Position numbers and translations under genes: made by a program | Part shown: piece after piece, positions 19,655 through 44,529 of the stretch | How the letters are laid out: each line of letters starts with the position of its first letter | Numbering within the stretch: the stretch's first letter is position 1 | DNA from: Arion vulgaris | Lineage: Eukaryota > Mollusca > Gastropoda > Stylommatophora > Arionidae | Assembly (NCBI GenBank): GCA_020796225.1 | Contig: CM036756.1 | Coordinates: 64,781,644 to 64,845,643 of the forward strand | Length of the DNA stretch: 64,000 bases | Reading direction: 5' to 3' | Notes under the pieces: generated by a model | Database searches by the model: none | The model's input: only the letters and a program-made list of their open reading frames with translations | Told to the model about the DNA's origin: nothing

Positions 19655-19905
19655 CCACCTGTGTGGTGCTGGGACCCACAAGGGAACCAAAGAATAGTAC
19701 CCACAACCTACAATACATGTCGTAAGAAGCGACTGATGTAGACACTAGGGATACTACCCTAGTAAAGAAAAAGCATTGCAGAAATTGAATGTGCTGGCCT
19801 ACTTGTAGGCGCATAACTGGCACAACGTACACTTGATTTAAGGCTCAGATCACAACAAATGACACTGGTTGACAAGTGGTCGATATGGAGCGTTCAAAGA
19901 AGACG
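19655..19905 (+). mobile_element. SINE family C
   Basis: Starts CCTGTGTGGTGCTGGG and contains the core CATGTCGTAAGAAGCGACTG, CCTACTTGTAGGCGCATAA and CTTAAGGCTCAGATCACA. Complementary to the copy just upstream, so the pair can fold back. Confidence 0.75.
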
Positions 19906-19984
19906 AATCGTTAACAATGAATTAGCAAAGTCAAATGTCAAATGCAGTAATAAAAATATAGTTTCAAAAGAGAATAAGTGCACT

Positions 19985-20420
19985 TACAAAATAAACTAAG
20001 AAACAAAAACAGTAGGATGACATCTAGAAATCTGAGAATGTATGATAAAATGACAGGAAAATGGCAAAGTATCTTAACAGGCGGCAGAGCTTTAACACAT
20101 GACGACCCCGAATCCAAAAGATGCCATAAATTGCCTTACAAGAGAAGAATATAGCATTATTTTTTGCCTTAGGACTCCTAAATGTACAACTACATCGCAT
20201 TCACCCAAAGATTTCACTACAATGCTTCAACATATCTGTCATGTGAAGCAGTGTCTGCAAGACTGTCCTCTCCTGGGTGAGCTGAGAAGCAACGTGTGGC
20301 CACACCCAGTCGACCTGAAAACTAAGCTTTGGGAAACCTGACAGACCTGAAGCTGACTGCCTAGTTTGTGGTCCACAGTAAATTAAGCGCATGACCAGAG
20401 ATCGCTGAAGAAGTAACAAT
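19985..20420 (+). pseudogene. LINE family 1 3' end relic
   Basis: Frame 20099-20341 keeps INCLTREEYSIIFCLRT and LQDCPLLGELRSNVWPHP, the C-terminal Cys/His-type block of family 1 (compare DQVIIFRLCTGHC at 9200). The 3' UTR GACAGACCTGAAGCTGACTG and GATCGCTGAAGAAG matches the array at 8979 and the satellite at 40609. Confidence 0.7.
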
Positions 20421-20559
20421 GGTCGTATCAAGTTTGCCAGCTTTCGGCAAGAATCGTTGGAAAAGACGCAATCTTGTTTGTCCACACAAGGGAAAATTGC
20501 AGTAAACTCCGTATCAGAGGCCAAGCGCAGATACATCTATTGGGCAAGGTTGGACGAGC

Positions 20560-21345
20560 GGAAATCCTAAACTTGCGTTCTTGTGCCTAACGAAACTGCC
20601 TTTCCTGGAACATCTGGACACGGTACTGTTGAACTGACAACTAACACCCCCGGAAAACTAGGTGTGTGATATTGACGAGCGCAAAATTTAAGTTGTGCTG
20701 ATAGCGCCTAATGAAACGACCCTCTGGATCATATGTGTGCAGCGACAGTCCAGTGTTTTCCGGAGCCAGGGAAATGCAGAGTGCAAACTGCAAATTGCCA
20801 AGTGCCGATACGCGTCCCAAAAAGGCTGGGAATGTTCCTGCTCCGGAATAAACTCAACGTGGCTATAAAAGTACGGTCGACAGTGTAATGATTTTACAGG
20901 TTGTCCAAATCCAAACATTGACGAGGACCGACACTTTGCACGGCGACCTAGACGTCGTAGCGCGTGACACGATTAGGTGTCCCTAAAGGCTGAAAACGTT
21001 CCTAACCTAGAACGACTTCACAGTCAGAAAGGGCCAATCGTGTAGACATACTCTTAGGCAAAGATCATAAAGCCCAAATATAGGCAAAAAATGATCGTTA
21101 AAGAGCATTGAACACACGTAGCACCCGGCAAGTGATCGTTCCAATGACCAGTCCTAGAAGGGTTGTAAATGTTCCTATACCGGAACGACCTCAGACAAAT
21201 TGTGCAAAGTTGTAAATGCTCTTTGGCGTAGATCCAAGCCCAAATATACGGCGATAGACGGATCATTAAAGAGAATTGTACAGCGAAGGAATGTGATTGA
21301 CTGTCAGCAAGACAGACTCGAACATTTTCTAGGCCGGAAACTTCG
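20560..21345. repeat. Diverged CpG-rich tandem repeat, about 165-bp unit
   Basis: Three units can be aligned by eye, starting near 20820, 20986 and 21150. Each begins AAAGGCTGGGAATGTTCC or a variant and then has CCGGAACGAC or a variant. Units two and three also share GCCCAAATATA and TCATTAAAGAG. CpG dinucleotides are frequent (about 20 in 20701-21000), unlike the surroundings. I recognise no family. A promoter island is an alternative, since NDUFS7 starts at 22698. Confidence 0.5.
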
Positions 21346-21462
21346 GTTTCGGATGCGCTCGTCCTACATTAGTAGGGGCCTTACTGTGGCGCAACATTCT
21401 AATCGTTCTTGGCACAGACTTTATATATCACAATAAGAATGATCAAAATAGTCGCTCGAGTC

Positions 21463-21690
21463 CCAAATTAGGTGTGTAAAAATAGAACCACTGTTACCTG
21501 CCTCGCATGTCGTAAGAGGCGACGTAGGAAGTTTGGCTAACATCGGATGCACGTGTCCTAAACGTGTAGAACTTAGAAGTCTATGCGTTTAGGGGCCTAC
21601 CAAACCAATGTGCAACGTATACACGTTCTTGGCAAAGATCAAACATATCACAAAGAGTGATTAAAATTGGTCGTTAAGAACGAACGCAAA
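21463..21690 (+). mobile_element. SINE family D
   Basis: Carries CCACTGTTACCTGCC, CATGTCGTAAGAGGCGACG, TATGCGTTTAGGGGCCTACC, ACACGTTCTTGGCAAAG and ACGAACGCAAAG. Just before it (21349-21460) is an older, diverged copy of the same 3' half. Confidence 0.75.
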
Positions 21691-21699
21691 GAAAAAGAT

Positions 21700-21999
21700 C
21701 AAAATGGTGGAGAAGAAGGAACGAAAAAAAGACAAGTATTTCCCCACCACCTCCCCGAGACAAAATTGTATGTCAAAAGGGATTACATAGACAGCGCCAT
21801 AAATTTAATCAAAACCACGGACTTCCTAAAATATACTTTTTAAATTTCCTAATCCTATTTTTGCATCACAGCGGTATGATAAGAAGAGATTTCTAGAATG
21901 GGTGTAAAAGTGCGCTTCATAAACAGTGTTTTTTACCGTCGGAAAAACGAAGAGGTTTAGTTTAGTCGTCGGATCCCCATCGCTGCACGTCGAACAAAT
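21700..21999. other. Intergenic sequence without recognisable feature
   Basis: Short spacer with no gene or repeat recognised. Confidence 0.4.
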
Positions 22000-22690
22000 T
22001 AATCCATAAGTGCTCCGATCTCTCCCTCAGTATGTCCCTCAGCGTGTGGCGACTAACGACACCGATCCTTTGTTGGTTTACAATTCTTCTTTGTCTGCCA
22101 GCATAGCGTTCTTGTCGAGCTACACCACACTTAACTTTGAGTTCTTGCAGTCTGGTTTAGAGTTGTAGATTCACCGCTATTACGTGAATCATGTACACGT
22201 CCTCTCTCCCTTAAGGAATTTATAATATAGGCCTGGTCCATTGCTCCCCCGCTTTGTACAGCAACTATACTTGCAAGCTTATCCGCACGTTCATTCCCCT
22301 TACACCTGCATGCCCTGGCACAAAAATAAAAGTGATCTTTGTCAGCCTAGACCTCCCCAGCGACTCCATCCAGTGTCTCCTAGCCCATCCGGTTTCAATC
22401 TTCCTGAACATACACTCACTGAGTCACTGAGAAAACATGCATGGATAAAAATCTGTGATTCCAGCCAAACCATCGCTTTAGAAACCGCCATGATTTCCAT
22501 AGTGAGACTGCTTGTAGTCACGGCAAAACCACCACTGTCTTCCTTCACAGCATCTCCTCCGACCTGGGCAGTGAAAGCCCACGAGATCCTCACATATCGA
22601 ATCACCGATTTATCCGTATAAATGATGAAAATGACGAAGAGGTATGCAGCTACAGTCAACACCGGATTTTTCAACTTCCTGTTTTGAAAC
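22000..22690 (-). pseudogene. LINE family 2 RNase H and C-terminus, minus strand
   Basis: The frame 22695-22342 holds an RNase H core (FIIYTDKSV, ISWAFTAQVGG, TTSSLTMEIMAV, ACFLSDSVSV), with Lys in place of Gly after the first Asp. Further left come DILNALRE-like and RR.VNQQRIGVVSR-like segments with stops. The relic ends within a few bases of the NDUFS7 start codon, so it supplies the sequence immediately upstream of that gene. Confidence 0.75.
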
Positions 22691-22697
22691 AACAATC

Positions 22698-35963
<13,266 letters not shown>

Positions 35964-36219
35964 TATAACTGAATATTTCTGTTTACTTTATGATCTTTCA
36001 TAACAGTTCAGTCAATAATAGGAAGACACCGACTTCAGCTTGTACAGATTTATTAGTGAAGTTGTAGTGTATTAAGTTTGTTTAAAACTTCAGAGAATTC
36101 ATTTGTCGTGTAAATATTAATTAATTCTTTTCTGTAGTTTTTAAGTAGATTTGTGAGCAAAAATTATAATACATTTAAAGATAATTGAAATACTAATTTA
36201 AGTTTGCACTAACAAAAGA

Positions 36220-36440
36220 CACTGTCAAGTGTCACTAGACAAACACTTGAGTGGAACCCACAAGGAAAATGAAAACGCCCTAAACAGACCTGGAGACAAA
36301 AGTCTTCTTGAGGAACTGAAGCGTGCTTGACTATCCTTAGATATCATAAAGAAAACAGTCAGAGACTGAAAAGAGTGGCGAACAACTGCCCTATGCTCTA
36401 CGGGGAGTGGAGAGGAATAGGTAAATGCTAACAAAAGTAA
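36220..36440 (+). pseudogene. RTE-type LINE C-terminus relic
   Basis: Broken frames carry T.VEP..K.K.P.TDLETK...LRN and the GAACAACTGCCCTATGC end, matching 51600-51800 and, inverted, 59185-59420. Confidence 0.6.
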
Positions 36441-36849
36441 CAGTTATATTTAAGTGGGACAAGAATCCTGCTGCCTGATATTGGACTATAAGAAGCTAAA
36501 TAGACACACTACCAAGCATGCTTGAGGAGAAGTTTTAATATGCTAGCAATGTAATGCTAATCTAGTTGCTAAAGAAACCACAAAGGGAAAACAGAAGTAT
36601 TATGATACTAGATTGCTGCAAAGGATCAAGATGCAGTTGTACAGTGCTCTACAAGTACCAGAAATGGACAAAAAGTTATACTTTTTCAGGATTGAAAAGA
36701 AATTATATATCCATTTGTTAGTTTTGGTATCCAATATGGAATAAATAAACCAATATTCATAAACTCTCTTCTGTGTTTGTGTATCTTTCATGGTGGCAAT
36801 TGAACCTATATGAAATATGTGTATATGTTAAATGGATATATTTGTTTTG

Positions 36850-37200
36850 CTAGCCCCATCATTAAGGTACCCAAAGTTGGGACAGAACCTTGCTTGAATT
36901 ACATTGAGAAACAGTTGGAACAAGTTGTCATTCGGTGCCTTAGAACAGGAAACAATAGACTGCAGCCACATGTATACAAAATTCAAGATTGGCAATTCAG
37001 CCAATGTGGACAGGCACATCAGACTGCAGAGCACATACTTCAAGACTGCCCGAATATGATATACTGAGGCAAACTCACTGGCCTAACGAAACAACACTCT
37101 GCAAAAAACTACACAGACCTCTGTGTGAGCTACAAAAGACAGTGAAGTTTACATAAGAGACAACATTGAATATATAGACAATAGAATACAGGTGCAATAG
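36850..37200 (+). pseudogene. LINE family 5 C-terminus relic
   Basis: The frame 36810-37064 includes EKQLEQVVIRCLRTGNNRLQ and AHQTAEHILQDCPNMIY: the final cysteine/histidine block of a LINE with RNase H. This uninterrupted copy shows the pre-insertion state of the relic at 7226. Confidence 0.7.
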
Positions 37201-37239
37201 AATAAAGTAATCAGGCATTACCAGCGTTAGCTGGCACTA

Positions 37240-38140
37240 ACCAGGACCATACTCTACAACCTAATGGTGACCATGAAAACAGATTGCTGCATTGAGGTCT
37301 TCTTCAACTCTCAACGGAGCACAGGTCTTCAATAAACTTCTTCCTCTCTCTTGCCATCCCTTCTAATTCTTTCCATGTCTTACCTATCCTTTTAATTTCA
37401 GCCTCCAGCTCTCTCTATACCTTCCACCACTACTCTTTCCCTGCGGGTTCCAAAACAGTACCTGTCTTGCAATGCTTTCTGTAGGTCTTCTCAATGTATG
37501 TCCTATCCATCGCCAGCGTCTCTTCTTGAGCTCTTTTTCCACTGGTATCTGTTTAGTTCTTTCTCTGAGTTCCTCGTTTGTAATCTTATCATACCATCTC
37601 AGTCTCTCTATTCTAAGTAAACATCCATTTACGAAGGTCTGCAGTTTTCTGGGGGTTTCTTTTGTTATCTTCCATGTTTCCGAGCCATAGAACAGCACTG
37701 ACTTCACATTTGATTGAAAGATTCTCAGCTTTGTGTTTGTTTTGATCTCTTTTGACTTCCATATCTTACTCAATGCAATAAAGTTTCCCTTGCTTTTTTT
37801 ATTCTTATCTTGACATCTTTGTTTGTTCCTCCTTCTGTGTCTATGTTGCTACCAAGGTATGTGTATGATTCTACATCTTGTAGAGCTGTTTCTTCCAGCA
37901 TAATCTGGTTTACATTTACTGCATTTATTCTCATGATCTTGGTCTTTCCCCTGTGTATTTTCAGACCTAGTTGCTGAGACTTATTTAGGGTATTCATTTT
38001 ATCTTTTACCTGTGCGTGATTGTGGGACATCGATGCCAGATCATCTGCAAACGCCAGGTCCTCTAGTTGTTTCATAAGTGTCCATTGTGTTCCCCATCTG
38101 TTATCTGATGTTGATTTCATGATTTAATCTATGGCCAGCA
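37240..38140 (-). pseudogene. RTE-type LINE reverse transcriptase thumb and C-terminus, minus strand
   Basis: Two adjacent minus-strand frames. 38120-37770 has LEDLAFADDLASMSHN (catalytic FADD box), KTKIMRINA and YTYLGSNIDTEGGTNKDV. 37773-37384 has SVLFYGSETWKITKETPRKL, RIERLRWYDKITNEELRER, RRWRWIGHTLRR and WNPQGK. A frame shift near 37770 separates them. The fingers and palm N-terminal to FADD are degraded in 38140-38420. Confidence 0.85.
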
Positions 38141-38419
38141 ATAACATGCATGGTGATAACAGGCATCCCTGTCTCACCCCTGTTCTTATCTCAAAGGATT
38201 CCGTCAATTGGCCCTCATGTATGACTGCATTTCATTCCTTCATACGTTTCCTTTATTAGGTTTGTAATCTTGGGTGGAACTCCATAGTGTTTTAATAGTT
38301 TCCACAATGACTCTCTCTCTAGACACCTCTGTTTCCAGGGTCACCACATGGAGGTGGGTTAGGATCTTGGTTAGTGCCAGCTCACTAATCCTGGCACGAC
38401 GTCCCTTTGACCCCGTTTT

Positions 38420-38926
38420 CTGTATCTAAAAAACATCAATAAATCATGATATCGATTATCTGTTTCAACACTAGATGTCATGAATGGGATTTACACATCT
38501 CTTTATCATCATTCTTGACACAAGAGAAATAAGTTGTAAATCTTGAATTTTATTGCATCACTTTAAGAACATCACTTTCATCACAACCCATCTGAAAGAC
38601 TAGCCAGTTCTCTTGCCTTCTCCATGTTTTGTTCAAGGCTAACTTAAACCATAGCTAGGTAACCAAAATCACAGATTAAAAATAATCAAAATGTAAAAAA
38701 AAAAATCAAAATAAAATTTTGCGTAAAGCACTTTGAAAAACTACAAAAATAATTGACCGCAGGTGTGAATTCAATATGGCACTTCTAATACAGCAGATTT
38801 GTCTACTATATGTCCCCAGCCTGGAATGTTCCATTAAGTTCTATCATTCTCTTGAGTATTCTCAAGTTCTCCACTATGTTCGTAACTAAAATTCTCAGCG
38901 TAATCTTATCACTGGCCAAATGATGT
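38420..38926. other. Intergenic sequence without recognisable feature
   Basis: AT-rich spacer; no gene or repeat recognised. Confidence 0.4.
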
Positions 38927-38928
38927 TA

Positions 38929-39740
38929 CAGTAGAACCCGGTTATGTCGCGCCTAGGGTTTGCCAAAAAGCGTCGGGATAACCGATGATCGAGATAAACG
39001 AAAACCAATATGGCGGCAAAATATTAACATGTGCTTGAAATTTCTTTATGTACATGATGTGCGTTAATAAATGAGAATGTACATGCACATGTTATTTGTT
39101 TGATGAAGCGATCGGCATGCTATAAAAATGTACATACATGTTTGCTAACAACAAAAGGCATATGTGCACCAACTAACAGCAGAAATGCTGGAATGCCATG
39201 CTGACGACTGAGGTCTGCCGGTTGTGTTCCTTTTTCTAGCTGCAGTATGATTTCATACTTTTTTCTCTATTGACTGATTCTCCAGTTTTCTCTTAACACC
39301 TCCAGACATTTTTAGAATGGAAAAAATAAACAGAATAGCTACAGCATATTATCCTTCAGACAAGGAACTCACGTGAACTCAGCACATGCGCAGTGAACCA
39401 AGTACGTAAATTAAAAAATCAAAATACTGTGTTCTTGCAAAATGGGATCTCCATTCCCACGAAAGAAACTTACATGAGTCAACACCTGCCAATATTGGAC
39501 TGTATATATTACTGTAGCATAAGTTAACACCCATGGTCATGGGGATCAAGATAACCAACGTTAAGTGACAAATTTGGCCCTCTTTTGTGCTCGAGATATT
39601 AGGGTTTGGCGACATAAAAGAATCAAGATATCCTATGAGAAAATGCTAACACAAAGAGAGAATTTGGCGGTTCCACTTCAAAAGCGTCGGCTTAATAGGG
39701 TTGGCAAGTTAACCGAGGTCGAGATTTGTGGGTTCTACTG
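38929..39740. mobile_element. Tigger/pogo-like DNA element, nonautonomous
   Basis: Ends CAGTAGAACCCGGTTATGTC and its inward counterpart at GGGTTCTACTG, with TA on both outer sides (38927-38928, 39741-39742). The inner ends also resemble each other loosely (GTCGCGCC / GGTCGAGATT). CAGTNGAACC ends and a TA target are typical of Tigger-like members of the Tc1/mariner superfamily. No transposase frame. Confidence 0.75.
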
Positions 39741-40059
39741 TAGTATCAAACTGTTAAACGTACACTATATGAAACATATCCAACAAGTCTTGAAAATACA
39801 CTGAGTGAAGGTTTTACTGGTCTATGTTAGGCATACAAGGTATATCAAGATGTCATTGACATATGCCACATAACTTTTACAAGTCTGATTCATACAAAGA
39901 ACTGGGAACATCCAACATATGGAGATATGCATATGCTTATTTATTATAGTATAAGATTATTTGTACATGTCTATCTTAGACATATTTACAGCAGCAAAAC
40001 AAAGATCTAGATATACAAAACATGTGTTAAAATAGTCCTCTATAAATCTGAGACCTAGA

Positions 40060-40360
40060 AAACAGATAAGAAAATAGAAAGTATGTTAAGAGGGACATCT
40101 TAGAAGAATACTTGAGTATACCTGTAGGATAATATTAGCAATATCAGACTTCAAGAACCAACTGGTATGAAAGACATAAGAGATACAAGGGAGATGATGT
40201 AATGGACATATCAGGATGAGAAAAGAATGGCAACCAAGATATGTAATGCAGAGATGGATGGGACAAAAAAGAAAAGTTTAACTTTTGAAGCAGATCTCAA
40301 TGACATGAATAGGACTAGATCGATGTAGAAAGAAAGGCACAAGATTGAATTAGCTACACA
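40060..40360 (+). pseudogene. RTE-type LINE C-terminus relic
   Basis: Same order of short blocks as at 46430-46755 and 23130-23500: GAAGACATAAATAG-type linker, GGATGAGAAAAGA.TGG, TTTGAAGCAGATCTCAA and TAGAAAGAAAGGCACAAGAT. Confidence 0.5.
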
Positions 40361-40379
40361 AACACTGGATATGATTATG

Positions 40380-40690
40380 GAAAAGACTTAAAGACCTAAG
40401 CAGAACAGACCATGTCATTATATTTTGCCTATGTACCGGACACTGCAGACTCAGCAAACACTTATCTGGGCTAGGAATAAGTAAAACAACTCTTTGCCAG
40501 TATCAACAGGCGGAACAGACACCAGAGCATGTCCTGCAAGACCATCCTCTCTGTGAATTGAGAAGCAACATGTGGCCACACCCAATTGATCTAAAAACTA
40601 AGTTTTGGGAAACCTTACAGACCTGAAGCTGACTGCCCAGTTTGTTGTCCACAGTAAACTAAGCACATGACTAGAGATCACTGAAGAAGG
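40380..40690 (+). pseudogene. LINE family 1 C-terminus and 3' UTR
   Basis: Reads DHVIIFCLCTGHCRLSKHL, GLGISKTTLCQYQQAEQTPE, HVLQDHPLCELRSNMWPHP, then a stop at ACCTGA. This is the intact version of the C-terminal block broken at 9200. Its 3' UTR becomes the first monomer of the satellite that follows. Confidence 0.8.
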
Positions 40691-41178
40691 AAACCTTACA
40701 GACCTGAAGCTGACTGCCCAGTATGTTGATCCACATTAAACTAAGCACATGACTAGAGATCACTGAAGAAAGAAACCTTACAGACCTGAAGCTGACTGCC
40801 CAGTTTGTTGTCCACAGTAAACTAAGCACATGACTAGAGATCACTGAAGAAAGAAACCTTACAGACCTGAAGCTGACTGCCCAGTATGTTGGTCCACATT
40901 AAACTAAGCACATGACTAGAGATCACTGAAGAAAGAAACCTTACAGACCTGAAGCTGACTGCCCAGTTTGTGGTCCACAGTAAACTAAGCACATGACTAG
41001 AGATCACTGAAGAAAGAAACCTTACAGACCTGAAGCTGACTGCCCAGTTTGTGGTCCACAGTAAACTAAGCACATGACTAGAGATCACTGAAGAAGGAAA
41101 CCTTACAGACCTGAAGCTGTCTGCCCAGTATGTTGGTCCACATTAAATTAAGCACATGACTAGAGATCACTGAAGAAG
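40609..41178 (+). repeat. 81-82-bp satellite made from the LINE 3' end, seven copies
   Basis: Monomers start with GAAACCTTACAGACCTGAAG at 40609, 40690, 40772, 40853, 40935, 41016 and 41097. Two types occur: type A has GTTGTCCACAGTAAAC or GTGGTCCACAGTAAAC, type B has GTTG(A/G)TCCACATTAAA. The order is A B A B A A B. Each monomer is the last 80 bases of LINE family 1, as in the single copy at 20330-20420. Confidence 0.9.
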
Positions 41179-41199
41179 AATTAGCTACAATGTTTGTCT

Positions 41200-42369
41200 C
41201 TGCTTTATTTGTTCCTGGCACGACAGAATTTGTGATCATATTAGACATATAGTGTACAATGTATATCCAAGATGACACAATGGTGCTGTACATGAATTTT
41301 TACATGTTCAACCAATGCAAACTAAAATCCTACTAATGAGTTTGGAAAATACACCAAGTTGTAGGAAATAAAATACAAACACCTGGTATTTTAAAGCAGT
41401 ACTACCACATAACTTGTATAAATTTTCTAATGCTGGTAGCAAAAATGATATAATTAATCACAATTGATTTTATAGTGACACTCTAGTGAGTGAAAGTTAA
41501 ATTAAAGATTTAAATTAATATAATTTCTATAAGTATATGTGACACATTATTGCACTAATGCTGATAATAACACAACAGTAAAAGTCATAATTTCGTAGTG
41601 TACACAAATAGGGATATAGTTACATCCTACAACCAAGGAAGATGGCTCAAAATACAAATACTGACACCAGGTTGGAGGAAGTAAAAAACATTTCTTCACA
41701 TTTCTCATTATATATCTATATATATATTCAGAATATAGTTAGACCAGCATTCAATTTCTACTCAGCAACAATCATACAGATCACATTTATGTATGTCAAC
41801 AATATTTTATAGCTACTTTCTGTTACTTTACAAATAAAATTATGAAATAAAAACAAAATATGAGATGGCTGGATACTACTCCACTTATGTGCCAGTCCAG
41901 ACTTCCTGGTTTGAGTTTTGGACAATGACCACACAGTACCCTGTTTTACCACACAGTAGCAGAATAAGAGTCAGCTTCAAACTTCAGAAATGAGGTATTA
42001 AAGAAATGTGGTCCAAGTGAAAAATGGGACAATGCTACTAGTTACGATCTAGTTAAAACCCAGGCCCTATAAACCTGACTGGAAAAAAAATCAAAATTTT
42101 CAAGGGTTTGAACATAATATGCAGAATGTGAGAAGCTCGACAAGCATGAAAGGCCAAGGATCCAGACCTCCAGGGTGCATTGGGAAGACACCATCTGACT
42201 GACAGAGGATTGGAACAAAGCCAAATAGAAAACAGTTGATAGAGAAGTCTAGCATCCCTTCGGTTAACCTCTACCTTTCATGGTAGAAGAGGATTGACTA
42301 AGTAAGTAAGTACTTTACAATACAAATAGTCATTCATTATTATTATATACAATTATACATATAACATCC
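41200..42369. other. Mostly unrecognised sequence; possible LINE tail
   Basis: AT-rich. 42020-42290 has coding-like remnants (GGGAAGACACCATCTGACTG, CAAAGCC.AATAGAAAACAGTTG) that may be a LINE C-terminus, but no family could be named. Confidence 0.35.
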
Positions 42370-42790
42370 GATGGCAAGACTGCATCTTAAATATAGAAAT
42401 CCTGGATAGTGCTGGCATTCTAAGCATGCACACCTTGCTGAGCCAGTGATTTCTAAGATGACTTGGGCACATGTGCTGTATGAACAATGGTGGAATAACA
42501 AAGAACATTCTCTATGGTAAACTTACAACTGATACTATACAGCATGGGTGCCCATTAATATGCTTCATTGACACCTGCAAGCGTGATCTAACTTCATGCA
42601 GCATAGACAACAAAAATTAGAGCGACAGTGATGAATGGCTCATAAAATCACTTATGGAGGCAAAAGAGAAGACATATAGAACATCTTATGTATCAGCTCC
42701 AGTTTCACCTGAAGCAACTGTGGCAAGGATTGCCACTCCAGAATACGACATTACAACTACAACAGACATGATTCCGCACAGAACAAACTA
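42370..42790 (+). pseudogene. LINE family 4 C-terminus relic
   Basis: Broken frames give WQDCILNIEILDSAGILSMH, LGHMCCMN, LYGKLTTDT, HGCPLICFIDTCKRDL. The WQDRITN...LGH..RM...ILYGEL...KR.GGP...F.D..K block marks the tail of the same LINE group as 25330-26400. Confidence 0.65.
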
Positions 42791-42797
42791 GTTAGTT

Positions 42798-43075
42798 AGT
42801 TAGTTCCTTTCGTGCCAAAGGCGACACATAGGGCAGAGGTTTTAGATCTCCATGTGATATGGTTCTTTGCTAGCAGTTGGAGATCTTGTATGGTTTTACA
42901 TCCCAATAGTTTACTTTCTTGTTGGATGGTTCTTCGAAGAGTGGTCTTTGGTCTTCCACGTTTTCTTTTCCCAACTGGTGACCACATAAGGACTTGTCGA
43001 TTTAGTCTCTTTTCGTCTGATCTAAGAGAGACTACGAGATGCAAAACCTATTGTCTCCTGAGACAAAGAGGCTAA
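42798..43075 (-). pseudogene. RTE-type LINE C-terminus, minus strand
   Basis: Frame 43044-42796: LRSDEKRLNRQVLMWSPVGK, RKRGRPKTTLRRTI and SKLLGCKTIQDLQLLAKNHI...RSKTSALC. The basic KRGRPK block and RW/LC end are typical of RTE ORF2 tails. Confidence 0.75.
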
Positions 43076-43079
43076 TGAT

Positions 43080-43419
43080 GATGACATACAACCATCATAA
43101 AAATCACACTACTGTTTAAAACATTTCTAGATAACTGAATTGAGGCTTTAGTTCTTATAAGCTACTAAGCTATAAATATTACAAATTGCAAAATAATGTG
43201 AACACACAAAAATAATTTAGTAAATTGACATTCTCAGCACAGCAAAATGCAACCAAAAATTGTTCCTACCACTGAAGATATTTTGAAAAATGACATTTTC
43301 AAATACTCAAAGAAGTATTTAAAGACTTCTGACACACTTGAAAATATGAATGCAAACAATAAGAACATCATTTCTTCTTCTTCTTAGAATCCCTAAACAA
43401 ATTTGAGTTTTCACCCTTC
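43080..43419. other. Intergenic sequence without recognisable feature
   Basis: AT-rich spacer; nothing recognised. Confidence 0.4.
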
Positions 43420-43766
43420 GCTCTCTCTCTCATTTTTGGTGTGGTATCTCTAGTAGTTTATGTCAAAGACTCTCACTCTTTGTGTGAAGGAGATACATCG
43501 GGCAGTGAGAACATTCAAATGGTGATTAGAAGTTTTCGCTCTCTCTCTCATTTTGGTGTGGTATCTCTAGTAGTTTATGTCAAAGACTCCCACTCTTTGT
43601 GTGAAGGAGATACATCGGGCAGTGAGAGCATTCAAAGGGTGATTAGAAGTTTTCGCTCTCTCTCTCATTTCTGGTGTGGTATCTCTAGTAATTTATGTCA
43701 AAGACTCCCACTCTTTGTGTGAAGGAGATACATCGGGCAGTGAGAACATTCAAAGGGGGATTAGAA
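43420..43766 (+). repeat. 117-bp tandem repeat, three copies
   Basis: Copies start at GGTGTGGTATCTCTAGTAG near 43438, 43555 and 43673. Each holds GTCAAAGACTC.CACTCTTTG, GTGAAGGAGATACATCGGGC and a (CT)n run. The 94-codon frame across it is just the repeat. Confidence 0.85.
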
Positions 43767-43970
43767 TCCTTGCATTCTGAAGATCATGGGTTTAAATCCA
43801 GACCACACCGATTTATTCACGAGTGAATTTTTTCCAGAGACCCTCAGGATTGTTGTTGGAGCTATGGAGCTACTGCAATACTCTTGGCAGATGGTGTTAT
43901 TTATACAGATAGGGGTCGAGCCATATGAGATAAAAGCCGGTGAAATGAAGTCAATCTTTAGACTTAAGAG
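43760..43970 (+). mobile_element. SINE family F, head truncated
   Basis: Starts within the head (CCTTGCATTCTGAAGATCAT), box B-like GGGTTTAAATCC, then the family body and AATGAAGTCAATC end. It directly follows the 117-bp repeat. Confidence 0.65.
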
Positions 43971-43979
43971 ATAAGAAGA

Positions 43980-44525
43980 ACTAAATATTTATTTTTTTCA
44001 ACATTATTATCTACACTAGCGGACATTCTGTTGCATTTCACACCAGAAAAATGTGGTCTTATTTAGAAACATAATTAACTCTTAGTGGACCAGGGCAGAA
44101 GCCACGTTTTTACAAGCCATTTGTTTTTAGAATAAAAATGCCCTTTAGTGTTACTCCTGGTAAAAAGACGTCCAACGTAAAGCCACATAGTGTGGAGTTT
44201 GATCCACAAGGAGTTAAATATACAGCAGATGCAAAAATAGAAAAACCAACCATGTCATTTGTTTGAGTCACGATCTTCACGATCACGATTAATGAGTGGG
44301 TCATTGTGTTAATAATACTCTCTTGGGTTAAAATTGGTTACTATGGTTTGGATAATGTACAACGCAGTAAAGTTACATGGGACTTTCAGATATTATTCAA
44401 CAAAATATGCATGCATAATGATCATTCAAAAACAACCGCTTTTCTGGTTTTAAAATATATACCTGTAGATTTTACAATATAAGAGAACATGAAATATAAT
44501 AGGAGTAATAATAGTTGTCAGTCAT
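43980..44525. other. Intergenic sequence without recognisable feature
   Basis: AT-rich spacer; nothing recognised. Confidence 0.4.
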
Positions 44526-44529
44526 AATC

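Noticed and set aside
43441..43722. 93-codon repetitive frame
   Set aside because: It is the 117-bp tandem repeat, whose length happens to be a multiple of three.
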